A DNA stretch of 64,000 nucleotides from Strix aluco. Taxonomy: Eukaryota; Chordata; Aves; Strigiformes; Strigidae. The notes below the pieces were generated by a model, which saw only the letters and a program-made list of their open reading frames with translations, searched no databases and had not been told where the DNA came from. The DNA lies in NCBI RefSeq assembly GCF_031877795.1, contig NC_133954.1:10073466-10137465 (forward strand). Reading direction: 5' to 3'. Position numbers and translations under genes: made by a program. Below, piece by piece: positions 39,001 through 49,300 of the stretch (positions within the stretch are counted from its first letter, which is position 1; every line of letters starts with the position of its first letter).

Positions 39001-42000
39001 ACACAAAATCAGGATGTTTCTGATGGTAGGTGTTCCTGTTTTTAGGGGGGACGGAGGGTCAAATATAGCTGTCCTGGGAGGAGCAGATTGGATTTTCTGA
39101 CTGTGGGAGAAGAGTCACCTACCAGGAATTCTGAAGGTGTGGGTGGTTCAGCCTTCCTGGGAAGGAGGAGGAATTAGCATGTGTCTTTCTGGTGGGGGGG
39201 GAAAGCACAGCTTGTTCCATGTGCTCTGCCTATCAGTCCCAAATGGGGAAGATTTATTTTGTGCTTTTTCAGAAAGTATGCATTCTTTCAGCAGGCTGGG
39301 TTTTTCTGGGTTTTTCTGGGGCAGAGGAAGCACTCTGAGTGCTGCCAGGATTGCAGGCGTGTGTATCTGCTGGAGCTCGGTGCTTGCCTGAGCTGCACCC
39401 CCCTTGTGTGTTAACGCCTTCTACCGTAACGTCGCTGTTCTGAAATATTCTACTTGCTTTTCAGTAATGTAATTTGACATGAACGTTTAGATTAAAGTAT
39501 CTTACCTTTTTTTAATCTAGTCAGCTCTTCTAGTGTGAACAAACAGACTTTGCCCAAAAGGAGAGGTTTGTAACTGGATTCAAAGTAGGGTCCCAACATC
39601 GCAGGAATATGGTCTTCAGTGGAGCTGTTTTCCTGTGTGAAGCAGTATTTTAGGCTCAGTTTTAGGCCTGATTTGGAACCGAAAGCTATTCTCTAGAACA
39701 TGTCCCAAGACCAGGCCACAGCTGGAACGCGTGGATGGCCGTGGGCGTAACACAAAGCAAATCGGGTTAATTCAGCGCGGTGGAGAGTGGGGTTTGCAGT
39801 GCTCTGTAGGAGAGAGGCTGGTGCCAGACCAGCACCGTGGCACAGGGGGTTCAGCTCCAGAGTCTGGAGCATCCGAGCGCGCTGTGCAGCCTTGGCTCTG
39901 GTTACCCGAGCGTGTCTCAGCCCGTGTCCGTCAGCGTGGCGCGCGTGGGTCCGTGGGCCCCGGCCGTGCCTGTAGGCCTGGCAGACGCGGGAGCTGCTCG
40001 TCAGCTCTTGCTGAAGGTTCCGGTCCGTTCTCTCCCTCGGGGCGTAGCACCAGCAGTTCCCTGGCAGGCATGTGCGCTCATCGGGCCATACCCGAGTCGG
40101 ACATCGACGGGATGTTTCTTGGCTGTGAGTTGCCTGAGCTGTTTGCCACCGGCCCATAAACGTCCCCAGAATGAGCTCAGCCCCTCGGAGGCAGCAGAGG
40201 GTCGAAGCGGTGCCCGTGGTGCGCGGGGAGGGGCCGCTGGGGGCACGGAGCTCGCGTGGTGTCCGTGTCGTTGTGGATGCCGAGGCTGGAGAGTGCTGCG
40301 GGCCGCGCAGGGACAGAATAGGGGTCAGACACAAGAGTGGTCAACCTCAACAGCCGTGGGGAACAAACAAACAGCAGCGATTACGCGGCGCTGGTGGCCG
40401 TGGGCGGCCGTTCCCGGCTGTAACCTGAGAGCGGGCAGGCAGAGCCCCCTGCCCGGGCAGAGCTCCTGGCCCGCTGCCGCCCGAGGAGGGGGCAGAGCTG
40501 CCGCCCCACGGCGTGGGCGCGCTGGCCTGGCATCCCGCCGCATCGCGAGGGGGGAAGCCCAGCTCCCACCTGCTTGTCAGAATTTTATTTTTCTTTGTAA
40601 AGGTCAGGAGCCAGCGCTTGTCCCTGGTGCCACCAGAAGAGCAGGCTACTGCTGTAAAAGGCAGCCTGCTGCGAGCGCAGGACAGGGTGACCCCGGGTGC
40701 CACGTACAAAACGGTCCTTTTTGGGAAAGAGTCGCTGCCACAATCTGCACAAACCCCCCACCGCTGCCTGGCTGCGAGGTGTGCTCCGGCTCACAGCCCG
40801 CCCCGGCGCTGGCCGTGGAGAACACAGATACCGAGTGAAAGTCAGGGCTCCTGGTCAACAACTGTCCCTGCAGCTGCTCCCCACGGGACCATGAACTGCC
40901 CGGTTCTCCAGCGCGGGTACTCGGTGACTCTTGGGTTGGACAATCCACGTAACTACAGTCCAACAATCACTTCAGCTAATTATTAATACAAAAAATCTGA
41001 AGAGTAGGTTTTCTTTATCGCTGACTGCCAAAAAGCTTTCTAGTCTGTTTATTTAGGGTAGTGCTAACTGCCTAGTAAATTCTTCTGCAGAACTTGAGCA
41101 CTGATGGGAGAAACAGCGCAAAGTTTAGCAATAGGGCTGGCGGCCAGTGATCCTGGGAACAGCAGCGCCTCGCGCTAAAGAAGGACCTTGGACTCTGGGT
41201 GTTACTGTAGACAATTGCAGAAGCAGCACCCAGAACATTGAAGACACGATTGTTTGGTTAAATAAACTTCTTCACTAGTTCCTTAACCTTGCAGCAGCCT
41301 CTGCTCGAGCTTCAGGCATCCAGTTGTGGCCAGTTGTAACTGAGTGTGTCCAAAAGGAGCTTTCAGATGTCAGGGCCAGCTGGAACAGTTAATCATCAGG
41401 GTTAAAATTTCATTTACAGTGGGTTCTGTGTGACTCAGATACCCAACCCTCCGCCTCTTATTTCCCTTTGCTTACAGAATAGTTACTTAGTCACAGGATA
41501 CTTATGGAGATTATCAGGGTTCCTGAAAAACTGGAGCATGCTGGCAAGGAGCCCTTCCTCCCACACGGAAAATCCTGCTCATCCCAGGGATTCCTCTGCA
41601 GGGAACTCTGCGTATCTGCATGAACAGGCAGCAGAAGGCAGGAGCAGAAAGCTGTTTTTCTGGATGTTTCTCTCCTGAGCTCTGTTGGGAAATCACTTTT
41701 TTTGCCAGCTGAACCAGCGGCATCTCTGGAGTTCGCTGTGATTCCTGATTTGGAAAAAAAATAATTCACGTCTGCCTTATTGTGCCTCGCAAAAATACTT
41801 GAATTGTGTTAAACTGCTCTACAACTTGCTGTCGCTTGATTCCTTCAGAGACTTTGGGTTTTTTTAGTGGATCACGCAACGGAAAGTGTTTCTCATGAGG
41901 CTCATGAAACACGGTGCTTGTTTTCACTGTGAATCATGGGATTATTTTTTTCTTCCCCTATTTGGCTGTTGCTGACCACTGGACAGTTCTCTAATTCTTT

Positions 42001-42596
42001 TTTTAAACTGGGTTTATTAGGGGAAGTAGGCAAACAAGGCTAAGTTAACGTTCAGCTGGAGACAACAGGCACAGCTCGAGCTCAGCAGTAGTCACGTGGG
42101 GATGAACCAACTGCTGAAGTAAATAAACAGAAGTAGCTGATGGAGGAAGTCTGAGCACAGCATCACACGGTTGAGGTTTGCTCTGGCTAAAATGAACTTC
42201 AGTAATGAGATTTTATCGGAAGTGCTCCATGCTCCCAGGTGCTTCTCCGTGTCACCGCAGCTAGGGAGTTCATCCTGCTTTGGTTGCCCTTTCATCGCCC
42301 GTGGGGGCAGGATCGAGGTACCGGGAGAGTTCTCTGCTCCCCTGCAGAAACGTCAAACAGAATGTGGGGTTTGTGCCAAGAGACACGCTACATTATAATA
42401 CCACTTCTTCTCTTTAAAGCTTTATATTTTTTGTAGTCAATACTCATACTTTTAATGGAGTTGTCGCTGATTCATGAACAACAGCTCTTCCCTCTCTTGC
42501 AGGATTGAGTTCCAGAACAAGTTCTACACTGGCACCGGGTTCAAGTTTCTCCCCTTCTCCTTCGATACCATCCGTGAGGGGAGGTTCGACGACTGA
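15068..42596 (+). CDS. ATP6V0A1: V-type proton ATPase 116 kDa subunit a1, 21 coding exons
   Basis: Subunit a of the membrane V0 sector carries the proton half-channels of the V-ATPase; the a1 isoform serves synaptic vesicles, lysosomes and secretory organelles. Coding exons: 15068-15184, 15352-15430, 15824-15921, 16482-16610, 21335-21438, 22243-22369, 23667-23749, 24400-24493, 25791-26003, 26680-26830, 27056-27195, 27444-27601, 28055-28145, 28902-29020, 29322-29538, 30133-30240, 33457-33564, 34184-34201, 36043-36160, 36607-36778, 42503-42596. Joined they give 845 residues with no stop; human a1 is about 837. The ATG has a perfect Kozak context (GCCGCCATGG) and the protein begins [10 protein letters not shown]. 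The N-terminal half is the cytosolic domain; the C-terminal half holds eight membrane helices. The proton-path arginine is in [14 protein letters not shown] (Arg748 in the longest form). Differences from human include SKGNWSDALLE in a luminal loop. Optional segments are listed separately. Confidence 0.97.
15554..15683 (+). repeat. 18-19 bp tandem repeat, 7 copies, in ATP6V0A1 intron
   Basis: Seven consecutive units begin CCAGTCCC and end CCTCGG (four of 19 bp, then three of 18 bp). The last three copies are identical, which suggests recent expansion. The array lies in the 393-base intron between the second and third coding exons. Confidence 0.9.
16611..21334 (+). other. ATP6V0A1: ATP6V0A1 intron after the fourth coding exon (4.7 kb)
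   Basis: No coding exon was found between the donor DE|GTCAGA and the acceptor at 21334. It contains a short TTAA-rich tract (17071-17097), pyrimidine runs near 21220-21260, and the hairpin element at 20040-20136. Nothing else is recognised. Confidence 0.6.
20040..20136. mobile_element. Inverted-repeat remnant, likely an old non-autonomous DNA transposon (MITE)
   Basis: The arms AGGGTCAAACTCTACCTTC (20040-20058) and GAGGGTAGAATTTGACCCT (20118-20136) are inverted copies with 2 mismatches in 19. The spacer is 59 bp. The arm resembles the GGGCCAAATTCTGCCCTC-type termini of short hairpin MITEs that I recall as abundant in turtle and crocodilian genomes. No transposase is present, and the middle has lost most of its pairing, consistent with great age. 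The family name is not established here. Confidence 0.45.
21335..21355 (+). other. ATP6V0A1: Optional 7-codon segment (AELHHQQ) from tandem acceptors
   Basis: The exon after the 4.7-kb intron has two in-frame acceptors 21 nt apart: TTCAG|GCT (exon start 21335) and CAGCAG|ATG (exon start 21356). The longer form adds AELHHQQ before [10 protein letters not shown] recall both versions among vertebrate a1 sequences, so both sites are probably used. Confidence 0.75.
22370..30132 (+). other. ATP6V0A1: Middle introns of ATP6V0A1
   Basis: Apart from the coding exons listed for ATP6V0A1, the introns here (0.2 to 1.3 kb each) show no additional in-frame exon with good splice sites. No repeat family was recognised. 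Confidence 0.5.
26651..26679 (+). other. ATP6V0A1: T17-A8 tract forming the 3' splice site of an ATP6V0A1 exon
   Basis: Seventeen T (26651-26667) are followed directly by eight A (26668-26675) and then CCAG, with the exon (EHSGSTVPS) starting at 26680. The A-run separates the polypyrimidine tract from the AG and could pair with the T-run in the pre-mRNA. Confidence 0.85.
30981..31055 (+). other. ATP6V0A1: Candidate in-frame cassette exon of ATP6V0A1 (75 nt, 25 codons)
   Basis: The segment is bounded by a strong acceptor (about 65 bases of C/T-rich sequence ending ACTATCAG) and a strong donor (ACA|GTGAGT). It is 75 nt, phase 0 at both ends and without a stop. The neighbouring exons end KHL (30240) and start GTHNFGG (33457), also phase 0, so the exon can be included or skipped without a frameshift. 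It would insert [10 protein letters not shown], then [15 protein letters not shown], into the cytosolic loop. The canonical mammalian a1 protein goes directly from KHL to GT. The exon call is an inference from splice sites and frame. Confidence 0.6.
31056..36042 (+). other. ATP6V0A1: ATP6V0A1 introns around the PTEDEV microexon
   Basis: Apart from the coding exons at 33457-33564 and 34184-34201, nothing coding was seen. The DNA is ordinary intronic sequence with moderate AT content. Poly-T and pyrimidine stretches occur near 31370 and 33250. No repeat family was recognised. Confidence 0.5.
34184..34201 (+). other. ATP6V0A1: 18-nt microexon of ATP6V0A1 encoding PTEDEV
   Basis: TTTTCAAG|CCTACG...GAGGTG|GTAAGA gives exactly six codons, PTEDEV, in phase 0 between ...STHSEEGEE and FDFGDT. 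Human a1 carries the same PTEDEV before FDFGD. From established knowledge this short exon is alternatively spliced in mammals and enriched in neurons. It was below ORF-calling size. Confidence 0.9.
36779..42502 (+). other. ATP6V0A1: Last ATP6V0A1 intron (5.7 kb) with an internal CpG-rich block
   Basis: The intron separates ...LRLHW from the last exon ([10 protein letters not shown]). Two GC-rich patches lie in it: about 37900-38260 and a larger CpG-dense one at about 39720-40900. Long open frames across the latter follow from base composition and show no domain. No transposon was recognised. Confidence 0.55.
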
Positions 42597-42985
42597 CGAC
42601 CCCTCCGCTCAGGCAGTGTTCAACCTCCTGTGTTTATGACTAGTCCTCTCCCCTGTGTCTGTTGCATGTGACCCTCCCATAGTGGAAATAACTTATTGCA
42701 GCACCCTCGAGTGTTACCGTGGCGTTTCAAAGCCGAGAGCTTTGACATTCTTGGGTAAGGAGTGACACTGGATCAAAGAAACTTTTTGTTCCTTAAGTTT
42801 ACCACTGCAGATACTAAGTGCATGAAGTGTCTCGGGTTTGGTGTGTAATCGTGTATTCTCGTGTTGTGAATTCCCTGGCGGGCTTAGCGGGGCGCCGTGA
42901 GAGATGCGGCTGTGGCTGAGGGGGCACACGAGCATGTGGAGAAAAGGTGTAACAACTTCAGCTTGCACAGAGCTGCTCAGGGAGA

Positions 42986-43004
42986 TTTTTTTTTTTTTTT
43001 TTTT
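42986..43004 (+). repeat. T19 homopolymer
   Basis: Nineteen consecutive T in the presumed 3' UTR of ATP6V0A1. Confidence 0.95.
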
Positions 43005-43583
43005 AAAGAAAGTTTTACATGTGGATCCTACATATGTCTGCCTCAAATTATGAGCAGTGGGCAGTTGACAATCCAGGGCGAGCAAGAAAGGCTGTTCCGT
43101 TCCTCCCTGGAGAAGAGACGCTCCTTTAACTGGGCACCTGCAGGCTCCTGTCCCCGGCAAAGCCCTGCGTCCCCCCGCCAGCCCCTTCCCCTCGTTTCTG
43201 GGGGCAGTGGGGGGGGGGGCAGGGTTTGGCTGCGGCCTGGGGCGAGATGGAGGAGGGACGAGCCAGGGTGCAAACAGTCCTCTGGGGCAGTGGAACTTCT
43301 TGGGTTTCTTGTTTAAAAACGGAGCCCGGGGGCTGCAGAGCCCTCGAGGCGCAGCCTGACACTGCCCCCGTGGCCCTGGGGGCAGCTTTTGCGAAGGTGG
43401 AGGCACCTTCTGGGTGCTCGGGGCTAAGGAGCCCTTTAGGGGAGAGCAGAGGCCGAGTCTTGCCGAAATATTCCCGTGGCAGCGGAGTCCCGGCGGCGTT
43501 TCCCTGGGGTAGTTGTTGCTTTTTCTCCTGTGCAAGCTGTGAATAATTTCTTGCCCTCAGCTGGATGTAGCTGTAGCAGCAGT

Positions 43584-43602
43584 GGGGGGGGGGGGGGGGG
43601 GG
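43584..43602 (+). repeat. G19 homopolymer
   Basis: Nineteen consecutive G in the presumed 3' UTR. The length is likely polymorphic or affected by sequencing error. Another run is C14 at 44230-44243. Confidence 0.95.
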
Positions 43603-43866
43603 TGTTAGTGCTGTGTAACTCGTGTTTAATTCTCACAGTGGGTCTGAAGTGTTTGTGTATAAACAGATTAGAACAATAACGGGAATGGAGGAGGAACTGC
43701 CCCGCGGAGCAGTGCGGGGGCAGCCCCGGGGAGGGCTGAGTCTCCAGGTGCCCTTGGCTCTGTTCACAAGGGGGGTGGCACTAAAGATGGAATCGGGGCC
43801 TGTCTGGGGGGAGCAGGGACTCTGCTCCCCTGCCCGGGGAGCGCCTTGCAGACAGTCGCTGTATAA

Positions 43867-43872
43867 ATTAAA
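43867..43872 (+). terminator. ATP6V0A1: Poly(A) signal ATTAAA, ATP6V0A1
   Basis: ATTAAA lies 1.27 kb past the stop codon and before the GC-rich NAGLU upstream region. Use of this site is inferred. Confidence 0.5.
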
Positions 43873-43895
43873 CCAACTGCACCACGAGCGCCGTG

Positions 43896-45311
43896 GCCCC
43901 TTTTCTGCTTCCCCCGCGCTCTGAAGGGAGCTCTGGGGTGGCCCCTCGGCCCTGTCCGAGCCCCGAAACCTGCCGGGGGGGGCAGCTGGGACCTGCCGCT
44001 TCCCTGCCCCGGGCTCCTGTCACCCCGACGCCGGTACGAGGGGGGTTGTAAAACGGGACCGGCAGGACCGTGCCGGGGCTGAAACGTCTCCGCTGTGTCC
44101 CGAGCGCAGCCCGGCCGGAGCCTGCAGCCCCCCCGATGAGCCCCTCGGCGGAGGGGAGGCAGGAGAACAGCCCTGGGGGACGCCGGGGCTGGGGGTCCCT
44201 CCGGCGGGGCTGCGCCCTGTTCGCACACTCCCCCCCCCCCCCCGCAGGGCCGGGTTTGTTCAGGCCTTTCCTGCGGGGGCTGGAGCTGCCTCCGGGGGTT
44301 TGTCCACGGGGGGCGGGGGGTTGGTTGCCGATTGTTTCTGAGGTTGTTTCCCGTCTCCCCGGGACTCCGGGAGGGCGAGGAGCGGCTCTGTGCTGCCCCG
44401 GGGCCTCCCGCGCCCCGCAGTGGTCAGCCGGGCCCCCCCGCCGGTGCCAGCCGTGCCCGGGGGCTGCTCCCCCCTTTCACCCCCTCCCCTCTCGCCGCGC
44501 TCCCGGCCACAATCACAATATTTCTGCCCGTTTCCATGGCTCGGCTCGGCCGGGTCACGGCTCGGGCCCCCCCGGGGCGGTTGGGGGGTGCCCGGCCCCG
44601 CTGCGGAGCAGCCCCGGCTCGCCCTTCCCCCCGGGGCAGGACCGTCCCCCCCGCGCCGGGCTCGGGCCCGGGAAGGGCCCGCGAAGCCCCTCCTGGACAC
44701 CCTGAACCCCCGTTCACGCCTGTGCCCCCCCTCCCGCAGCTCTGCCCTGCCCGTACCCCACCCGCCGTCGGTGAGGGGGGGCGGGCGCAGGGCCCGTCTG
44801 CCGGGACAGCGCGGGGGGCGCACACCGAGGGCCGCGCAGTGGGGCGGGGGCGCAGCTCCCCCCCTCCCCGGGGCGAGGGGGCGGCCGGAGCGGGGCCCGG
44901 ACGGCCGCGGGGGGCAGCCGGGCCTCTCCCCCGGTACCGGCCCCGGCCCCGCCGCCCGGTCTCGCAGCGCCCTCTCCAGGCGCGGGGGCTGCGGGGCCCC
45001 GGCAGCGGGTCTCGGTCGATCCCGGGAGCCCGGAACCGGGCAGCGCCGCCCCCCCATGGGCGGACGGATGCTCCGGCCCCGCCGCGTCCCGGTTGGCCCC
45101 GAGTGGAAAACCGAGACCCGAAAACGGCCCAGAGCCACCGGTGCCAGCCCCGGCGCTGCCCGGTCCCTGCGGCTCCGCTCCCCGGGGGGGGCAGCCGCAG
45201 CCCCGGCGCTGCCCGGTCACCCGGGGCGGGCGGGGAAGGGACCGCCCCGGCCCGTCCCGCCGACGGGAGCGGCCGCGCTCGTCCCCGCCCAGCGTCGGGC
45301 CGGGAGCGGCG
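43896..45311 (+). promoter_or_regulatory. NAGLU: GC-rich upstream region and CpG promoter of NAGLU
   Basis: The stretch is extremely GC and CpG rich, with many GGGGCGG/CCCCGCC-type Sp1-like boxes and no TATA near the NAGLU start. It has many long open frames on both strands (up to several hundred codons) that are compositional and match nothing. The transcription start is not fixed. Confidence 0.55.
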
Positions 45312-48300
45312 ATGGCGGCGCGCTGGGGGCTGGTGCTGGCGCTGCTGCTGCCGGTGCTGCCGCCGCTGCGGGGGGCGGCGGGGGACGCGCGGCAGGAGGC
45401 GGCGGTGCGGGCGCTGGCGCGGCGGCTGCTGGGCCCGAGCGCCGCCGCCGTGGCGCTGTCGGTGGAGGCGGCGCTGGCGCCGGGCGGCCCCGACACGTAC
45501 CGGCTGCACTCGCCGCCCGGCGCCGCCGTGGCCGTGGCCGTGACGGGCTCCAGCGGCGTGGCGGCGGCCGCCGGGCTCTACCGGTACCTGCGCGACTTCT
45601 GCGGCTGCCACCTCTCGTGGTCCGGGGCGCAGCTCCGCCTGCCCGACCCGCTGCCGCGACTGCCGGCGGAGATCCGCGCCTCGGCCCCCGGCAGGTACCG
45701 GCGCCGCGGGGGGGCGGGCGGGGGCGCCGGGCGCGGGGCCGGGAGCGGCTCACGCCTCGTTACCCCGGGACAAGGCGCCCTTATGTAACGGGAATGGGAA
45801 CGGGAGCGGGAGTTGGAACGGGAGTGGGAGCAGAGATGGGAGTGGGAATGGGAACGGGAATGGGAATGGAAACGGGCACGGAAACAGGAATGGGAACGGG
45901 AATGGGAGCGAGAGCAGGAATGGGAACAGGAGCGGGAACGGGGGGCCCAGCCCGCAGCCTCCCGCCCGCTCCCCCCCCCAGGTACCGCTACTACCAGAAC
46001 ACCTGCACCCAGAGCTACTCCTACGCCTGGTGGGACTGGGAGCGCTGGGAGCGGGAGATCGACTGGATGGCGCTCAGCGGCATCAACCTGGCGCTGGCCT
46101 TCGTGGGGCAGGAGGCGACCTGGCAGCGGGTTGAGTATCGGGGCCCGCGGGACCGGGCAGGGCAGGGGGGCGGCCGCGGGGCCGGCTGAGCCCCCGCCGC
46201 CCCGCGCAGGTGTACCGGTCGCTGGGCCTGAACCAGTCGGAGATCGACGCGCACTTCACGGGGCCGGCGTTCCTGGCCTGGAACCGCATGGGGAACCTCC
46301 ACGGCTGGGCGGGGCCGCTGCCGCCGGCCTGGCACCTCAAACAGCTCTACCTGCAGGTACCGGGGGCCCCGGGGCTGCCCGCCCCGTGCCACCCCCTGCC
46401 CTGGCCCTCCAGACCGAGGCCGCGCTCGGAGAGCCTTGGGGGCCGCTGCTCCCTTCCCCGAGCTCCAGCAGCGCGCGGGGGCCCCTCGCAGGGAGGTGGG
46501 GGCTCCTCTCCCCCAGCTCCCTCCCTCCTTCTCTCTCCCAGTACCGGATCGTGGAGAGGATGCGCTCGCTGGGGATGGTCACGGTGCTGCCGGCCTTCGC
46601 GGGCCACGTGCCCCAGGGGCTCCTTTGGTAGGTGCAGCCCCACGTGCTCACAGACCCCCAGGGCCGACCAGCCCTGGCCGCAGCCCCCTCCCCAGGGTCT
46701 CAGCCCTGGGCCCTTCCCGGGGTCCCACCTCCAGCCTGCGCCAACTGCTCGGGGTGCTCCTGGGGTTCCCGGCCCTCCTGTGCCCGTGCCGGCGTCCCCG
46801 GGAGGCTGCCCCGTCCCCGCAGCCGCGCAGTTCCAGCTCCCGACCCCCATCTCTGCCCTCCGGTGCAGGGTCTTCCCGCACATCAATGCCACTCGCCTTG
46901 GGGGCTGGAGCCACTTCGACTGCACCTACTCGTGTACCTACCTGCTGGACCCAGGGGACCCCATGTTCCAGGTGATCGGGACCCTCTTCCTGAAGGAGCT
47001 GATCAAGGAGTTCGGCACAGACCACGTCTATAGCGCGGACACCTTCAACGAGATGACCCCCCTGTCCTCTGACCCTGCCTATCTCTCGGGGGTCAGCAAC
47101 GCCGTCTTCAGGTCGATGACGGGAGGTGGGTCAGCATGGGGCCCTCGGTGGCCGTAGCCGGGGCGGGGGGGTGGTGGCTGGGGGCCCCGTGCCAGCGCTG
47201 AGCACCTGCTGGTGCCAGGCCCTCAAAGCCCCCTCTGAGAGGGGTGGTTGGTGGCCCTGGGGCCCGGCAGGACGGCCCCTGCCTGGAGGGGACCTCACCC
47301 CCTGCCCCTCTGTCCCCAGCCGACCCCGAGGCGCTGTGGCTGATGCAGGGCTGGCTCTTCCAGCACCAGCCGGACTTCTGGCAGCCGGCGCAGGTGCGGG
47401 CCCTGCTGCGTGGCGTGCCCCTCGGCAGGATGATCGTTCTCGACCTCTTTGCTGAGTCCAAGCCCGTCTACCAGTGGACGGAGTCCTTCTACGGGCAGCC
47501 CTTTATCTGGTGCATGCTGCACAACTTCGGGGGCAATCACGGCCTCTTTGGCACGGTGGAGGCCATCAACCACGGCCCCTTCGCGGCTCGCCGCTTCCCC
47601 AACTCCACCATGGTGGGCACGGGGCTGGTGCCCGAGGGCATTGAGCAGAACGACATGGTGTACGAGCTGATGAACGAGCTGGGCTGGCGCCACGAGCCCC
47701 TCGACCTCCCCGGCTGGGTGACCCGCTACGCCGAGCGCCGCTACGGTGCCCCGAACGCCGCCGCTGCCAGCGCCTGGCGGCTGCTCCTCCGCAGCGTCTA
47801 CAACTGCACTGGCGTCTGCGTCAGCCACAACCACAGCCCGCTGGTGCGCCGGCCCTCGCTGCACATGGACACGGAGCTGTGGTACAACGCCAGCGACGTC
47901 TACGAGGCCTGGCGGCTGCTGCTGAGCGCCGGCGCCGCACTGGGCTCCAGCCCCACCTTCCGCTACGACCTGGTGGACGTCACGCGGCAAGCGGCTCAGC
48001 AGCTGGTGAGTGACTACTACCTGAGCATCCGCCGGGCCTTCCAGGGCCACGCGCTGCCGGAGCTGCTGATGGCCGGCGGCGTGCTGGTCTACGACCTGCT
48101 GCCGGAGCTGGACAGGCTCCTCTCCAGCCACAGCCTCTTCCTGCTGGGCCGCTGGCTGGAGAGCGCCCGCGCCATGGCCACCAGCGACCAGGAGGCCGAG
48201 CAGTACGAGCTGAATGCCCGGAACCAGGTGACACTCTGGGGGCCCAGCGGGAACATCCTGGACTACGCCAACAAGCAGCTGGGGGGGCTGGTGCTGGACT

Positions 48301-48536
48301 ACTACGGCGTGCGCTGGAGTCTCTTTGTCTCCGCGCTGGTGCAGAGCCTCAACTCGGGCAGCCCCTTCCACCAGGACCAGTTCAACCAGGCCGTCTTCCA
48401 GGTGGAGAGAGGCTTTGTCTACAACAAGAAGCGCTACCCGGCCGTGCCGGCTGGGGACACGCTGGAGATCTCGAGGAAGCTGTTCCTCAAGTACTACCCC
48501 AGCGCCCTGCAGCGCCGCCGGGCTGTGCGGGCGTGA
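45312..48536 (+). CDS. NAGLU: Alpha-N-acetylglucosaminidase (GH89), 6 exons
   Basis: This lysosomal enzyme removes terminal alpha-N-acetylglucosamine from heparan sulfate; its loss causes Sanfilippo syndrome B in humans. Exons 45312-45694, 45982-46129, 46210-46356, 46542-46627, 46869-47125 and 47320-48536 join to 745 residues (human 743), with the same six-exon layout. A signal peptide spans about residues 1-23 ([19 protein letters not shown]). The small N-terminal domain is followed by the TIM-barrel with [22 protein letters not shown] and FAGHVP, then the all-helical C-terminal domain ending FLKYYPS. The two catalytic glutamates fall at the human positions: Glu316 in TFNEMTP and Glu446 in LVPEGIEQ. 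N-glycosylation sequons are kept at N261 and N435 and in YNCTG and YNASD; the human N272 site is Asp272 here. The intron 2 donor is GTTGAG, a weak but valid GT. The first ATG has GCGATGG context. Confidence 0.97.
45787..45942 (+). repeat. Purine-rich hexamer minisatellite (GGGAAY/GGGAGY) in NAGLU intron 1
   Basis: About 26 imperfect copies of a 6-bp unit GGGAAC/GGGAAT/GGGAGC fill more than half of the 287-base first intron. One strand is nearly all purine with a G3 run every 6 bases, giving G-quadruplex or triplex potential. Reading frames through it are artefacts. Confidence 0.9.
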
Positions 48537-49300
48537 CTTCGGGCTGTGCCACCGGAGCCTCCCCCGGGAGGGAGGGCAGAGACCCTGCGCTCTCCCGCCT
48601 CCAGGCTCCACCACTCCAGGCCTGGCGCCGCATCCTGGCCATGGTGGAATGAAGGCGCAGAGCCCAGGTGGCCCCCAGCCAGCCCGGACTCGCCGGTTCC
48701 CTGGCATGGGCAGGACGTGCCCCGAGGGGGAGCTGGCAGCTGGATGGGGGGCGGAGGGCAGGCTCTGCCCCGGGGCCCCGTCCTGTGCCGAGCTCTGTGC
48801 TCGGGCTGTCCTGAGCCCGTTCCTGGGAAAGCTGGGCTGCCCCAGGCCCGGAGGCGAGGGCTCTGCTGCCCCAGTGCTCCCAGCTGGAAGCTCAGTGGGA
48901 GCTGGGACCGTGCAGGGGGACGGGGCAGGCGTGTCCCTGCCGGGGCCCCTGACTGGCTGGTGGGGCGGAGAAGCAGCGGGGGGGGTGGCAGTGGTGAGGG
49001 GGACAGAGCAGCCCCTGCCCCAGGGGAAGCGGGGAACCAGCCTCACCCCTGTTGTGGTCCTGGGGCTCCCTGTGCCGGGCGCTCCCTGCCCCATGGACCC
49101 TGGCGGGGACCCGCTGCTGCACGGCCCCGGCCACGCTTGGTGCCTTTTGTACCGAAAGAGACTTGGCGGAGCGTTGGGCAGCGTCGCTGGGGCCGCGCTC
49201 CCTGGGACGGGGTTTTCTAGGCCTTTCCCCCCAGCTGGGGCTCGGGCAGAGCCCGGCTGGGTGCTGCCAGCCTGCAGAGCCATTAAAGGCCGGGCCGCTG
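48537..49300 (+). other. NAGLU: NAGLU 3' UTR (inferred)
   Basis: The sequence from the stop TGA (48534-48536) to the ATTAAA at 49282 is GC rich with no coding signal on the plus strand. Long open frames on the minus strand here are shadows. Confidence 0.6.
49282..49287 (+). terminator. NAGLU: Poly(A) signal ATTAAA, NAGLU
   Basis: ATTAAA lies 746 bases after the stop and is followed about 30 bases later by a T- and GT-rich stretch (TTCTTTTCTCC, ACGTGTGTCC). Confidence 0.65.

Larger units (their letters stand above)
42597..43895 (+). other. ATP6V0A1: ATP6V0A1 3' UTR (inferred)
   Basis: The stop TGA is at 42594-42596. The first poly(A)-signal-like hexamer I see is ATTAAA at 43867-43872, so a 3' UTR of about 1.3 kb is inferred. 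It contains a T19 run (42986-43004) and a G19 run (43584-43602). Confidence 0.55.

Noticed and set aside
39837-40838. 333-codon open frame in the ATP6V0A1 last intron
   Set aside because: Arg/Ala/Pro-rich translation without a domain or homologous block; explained by the CpG-rich patch.
15068-42596. Mirtron (human MIR5010 lies in ATP6V0A1)
   Set aside because: No intron is short enough with a convincing hairpin and matching arms; cannot be supported without folding.
44390-46189. 599-codon plus-strand open frame upstream of and through NAGLU exon 1
   Set aside because: It runs across the promoter, the minisatellite and an intron. Only the part sharing the NAGLU exon 2 frame resembles a protein.
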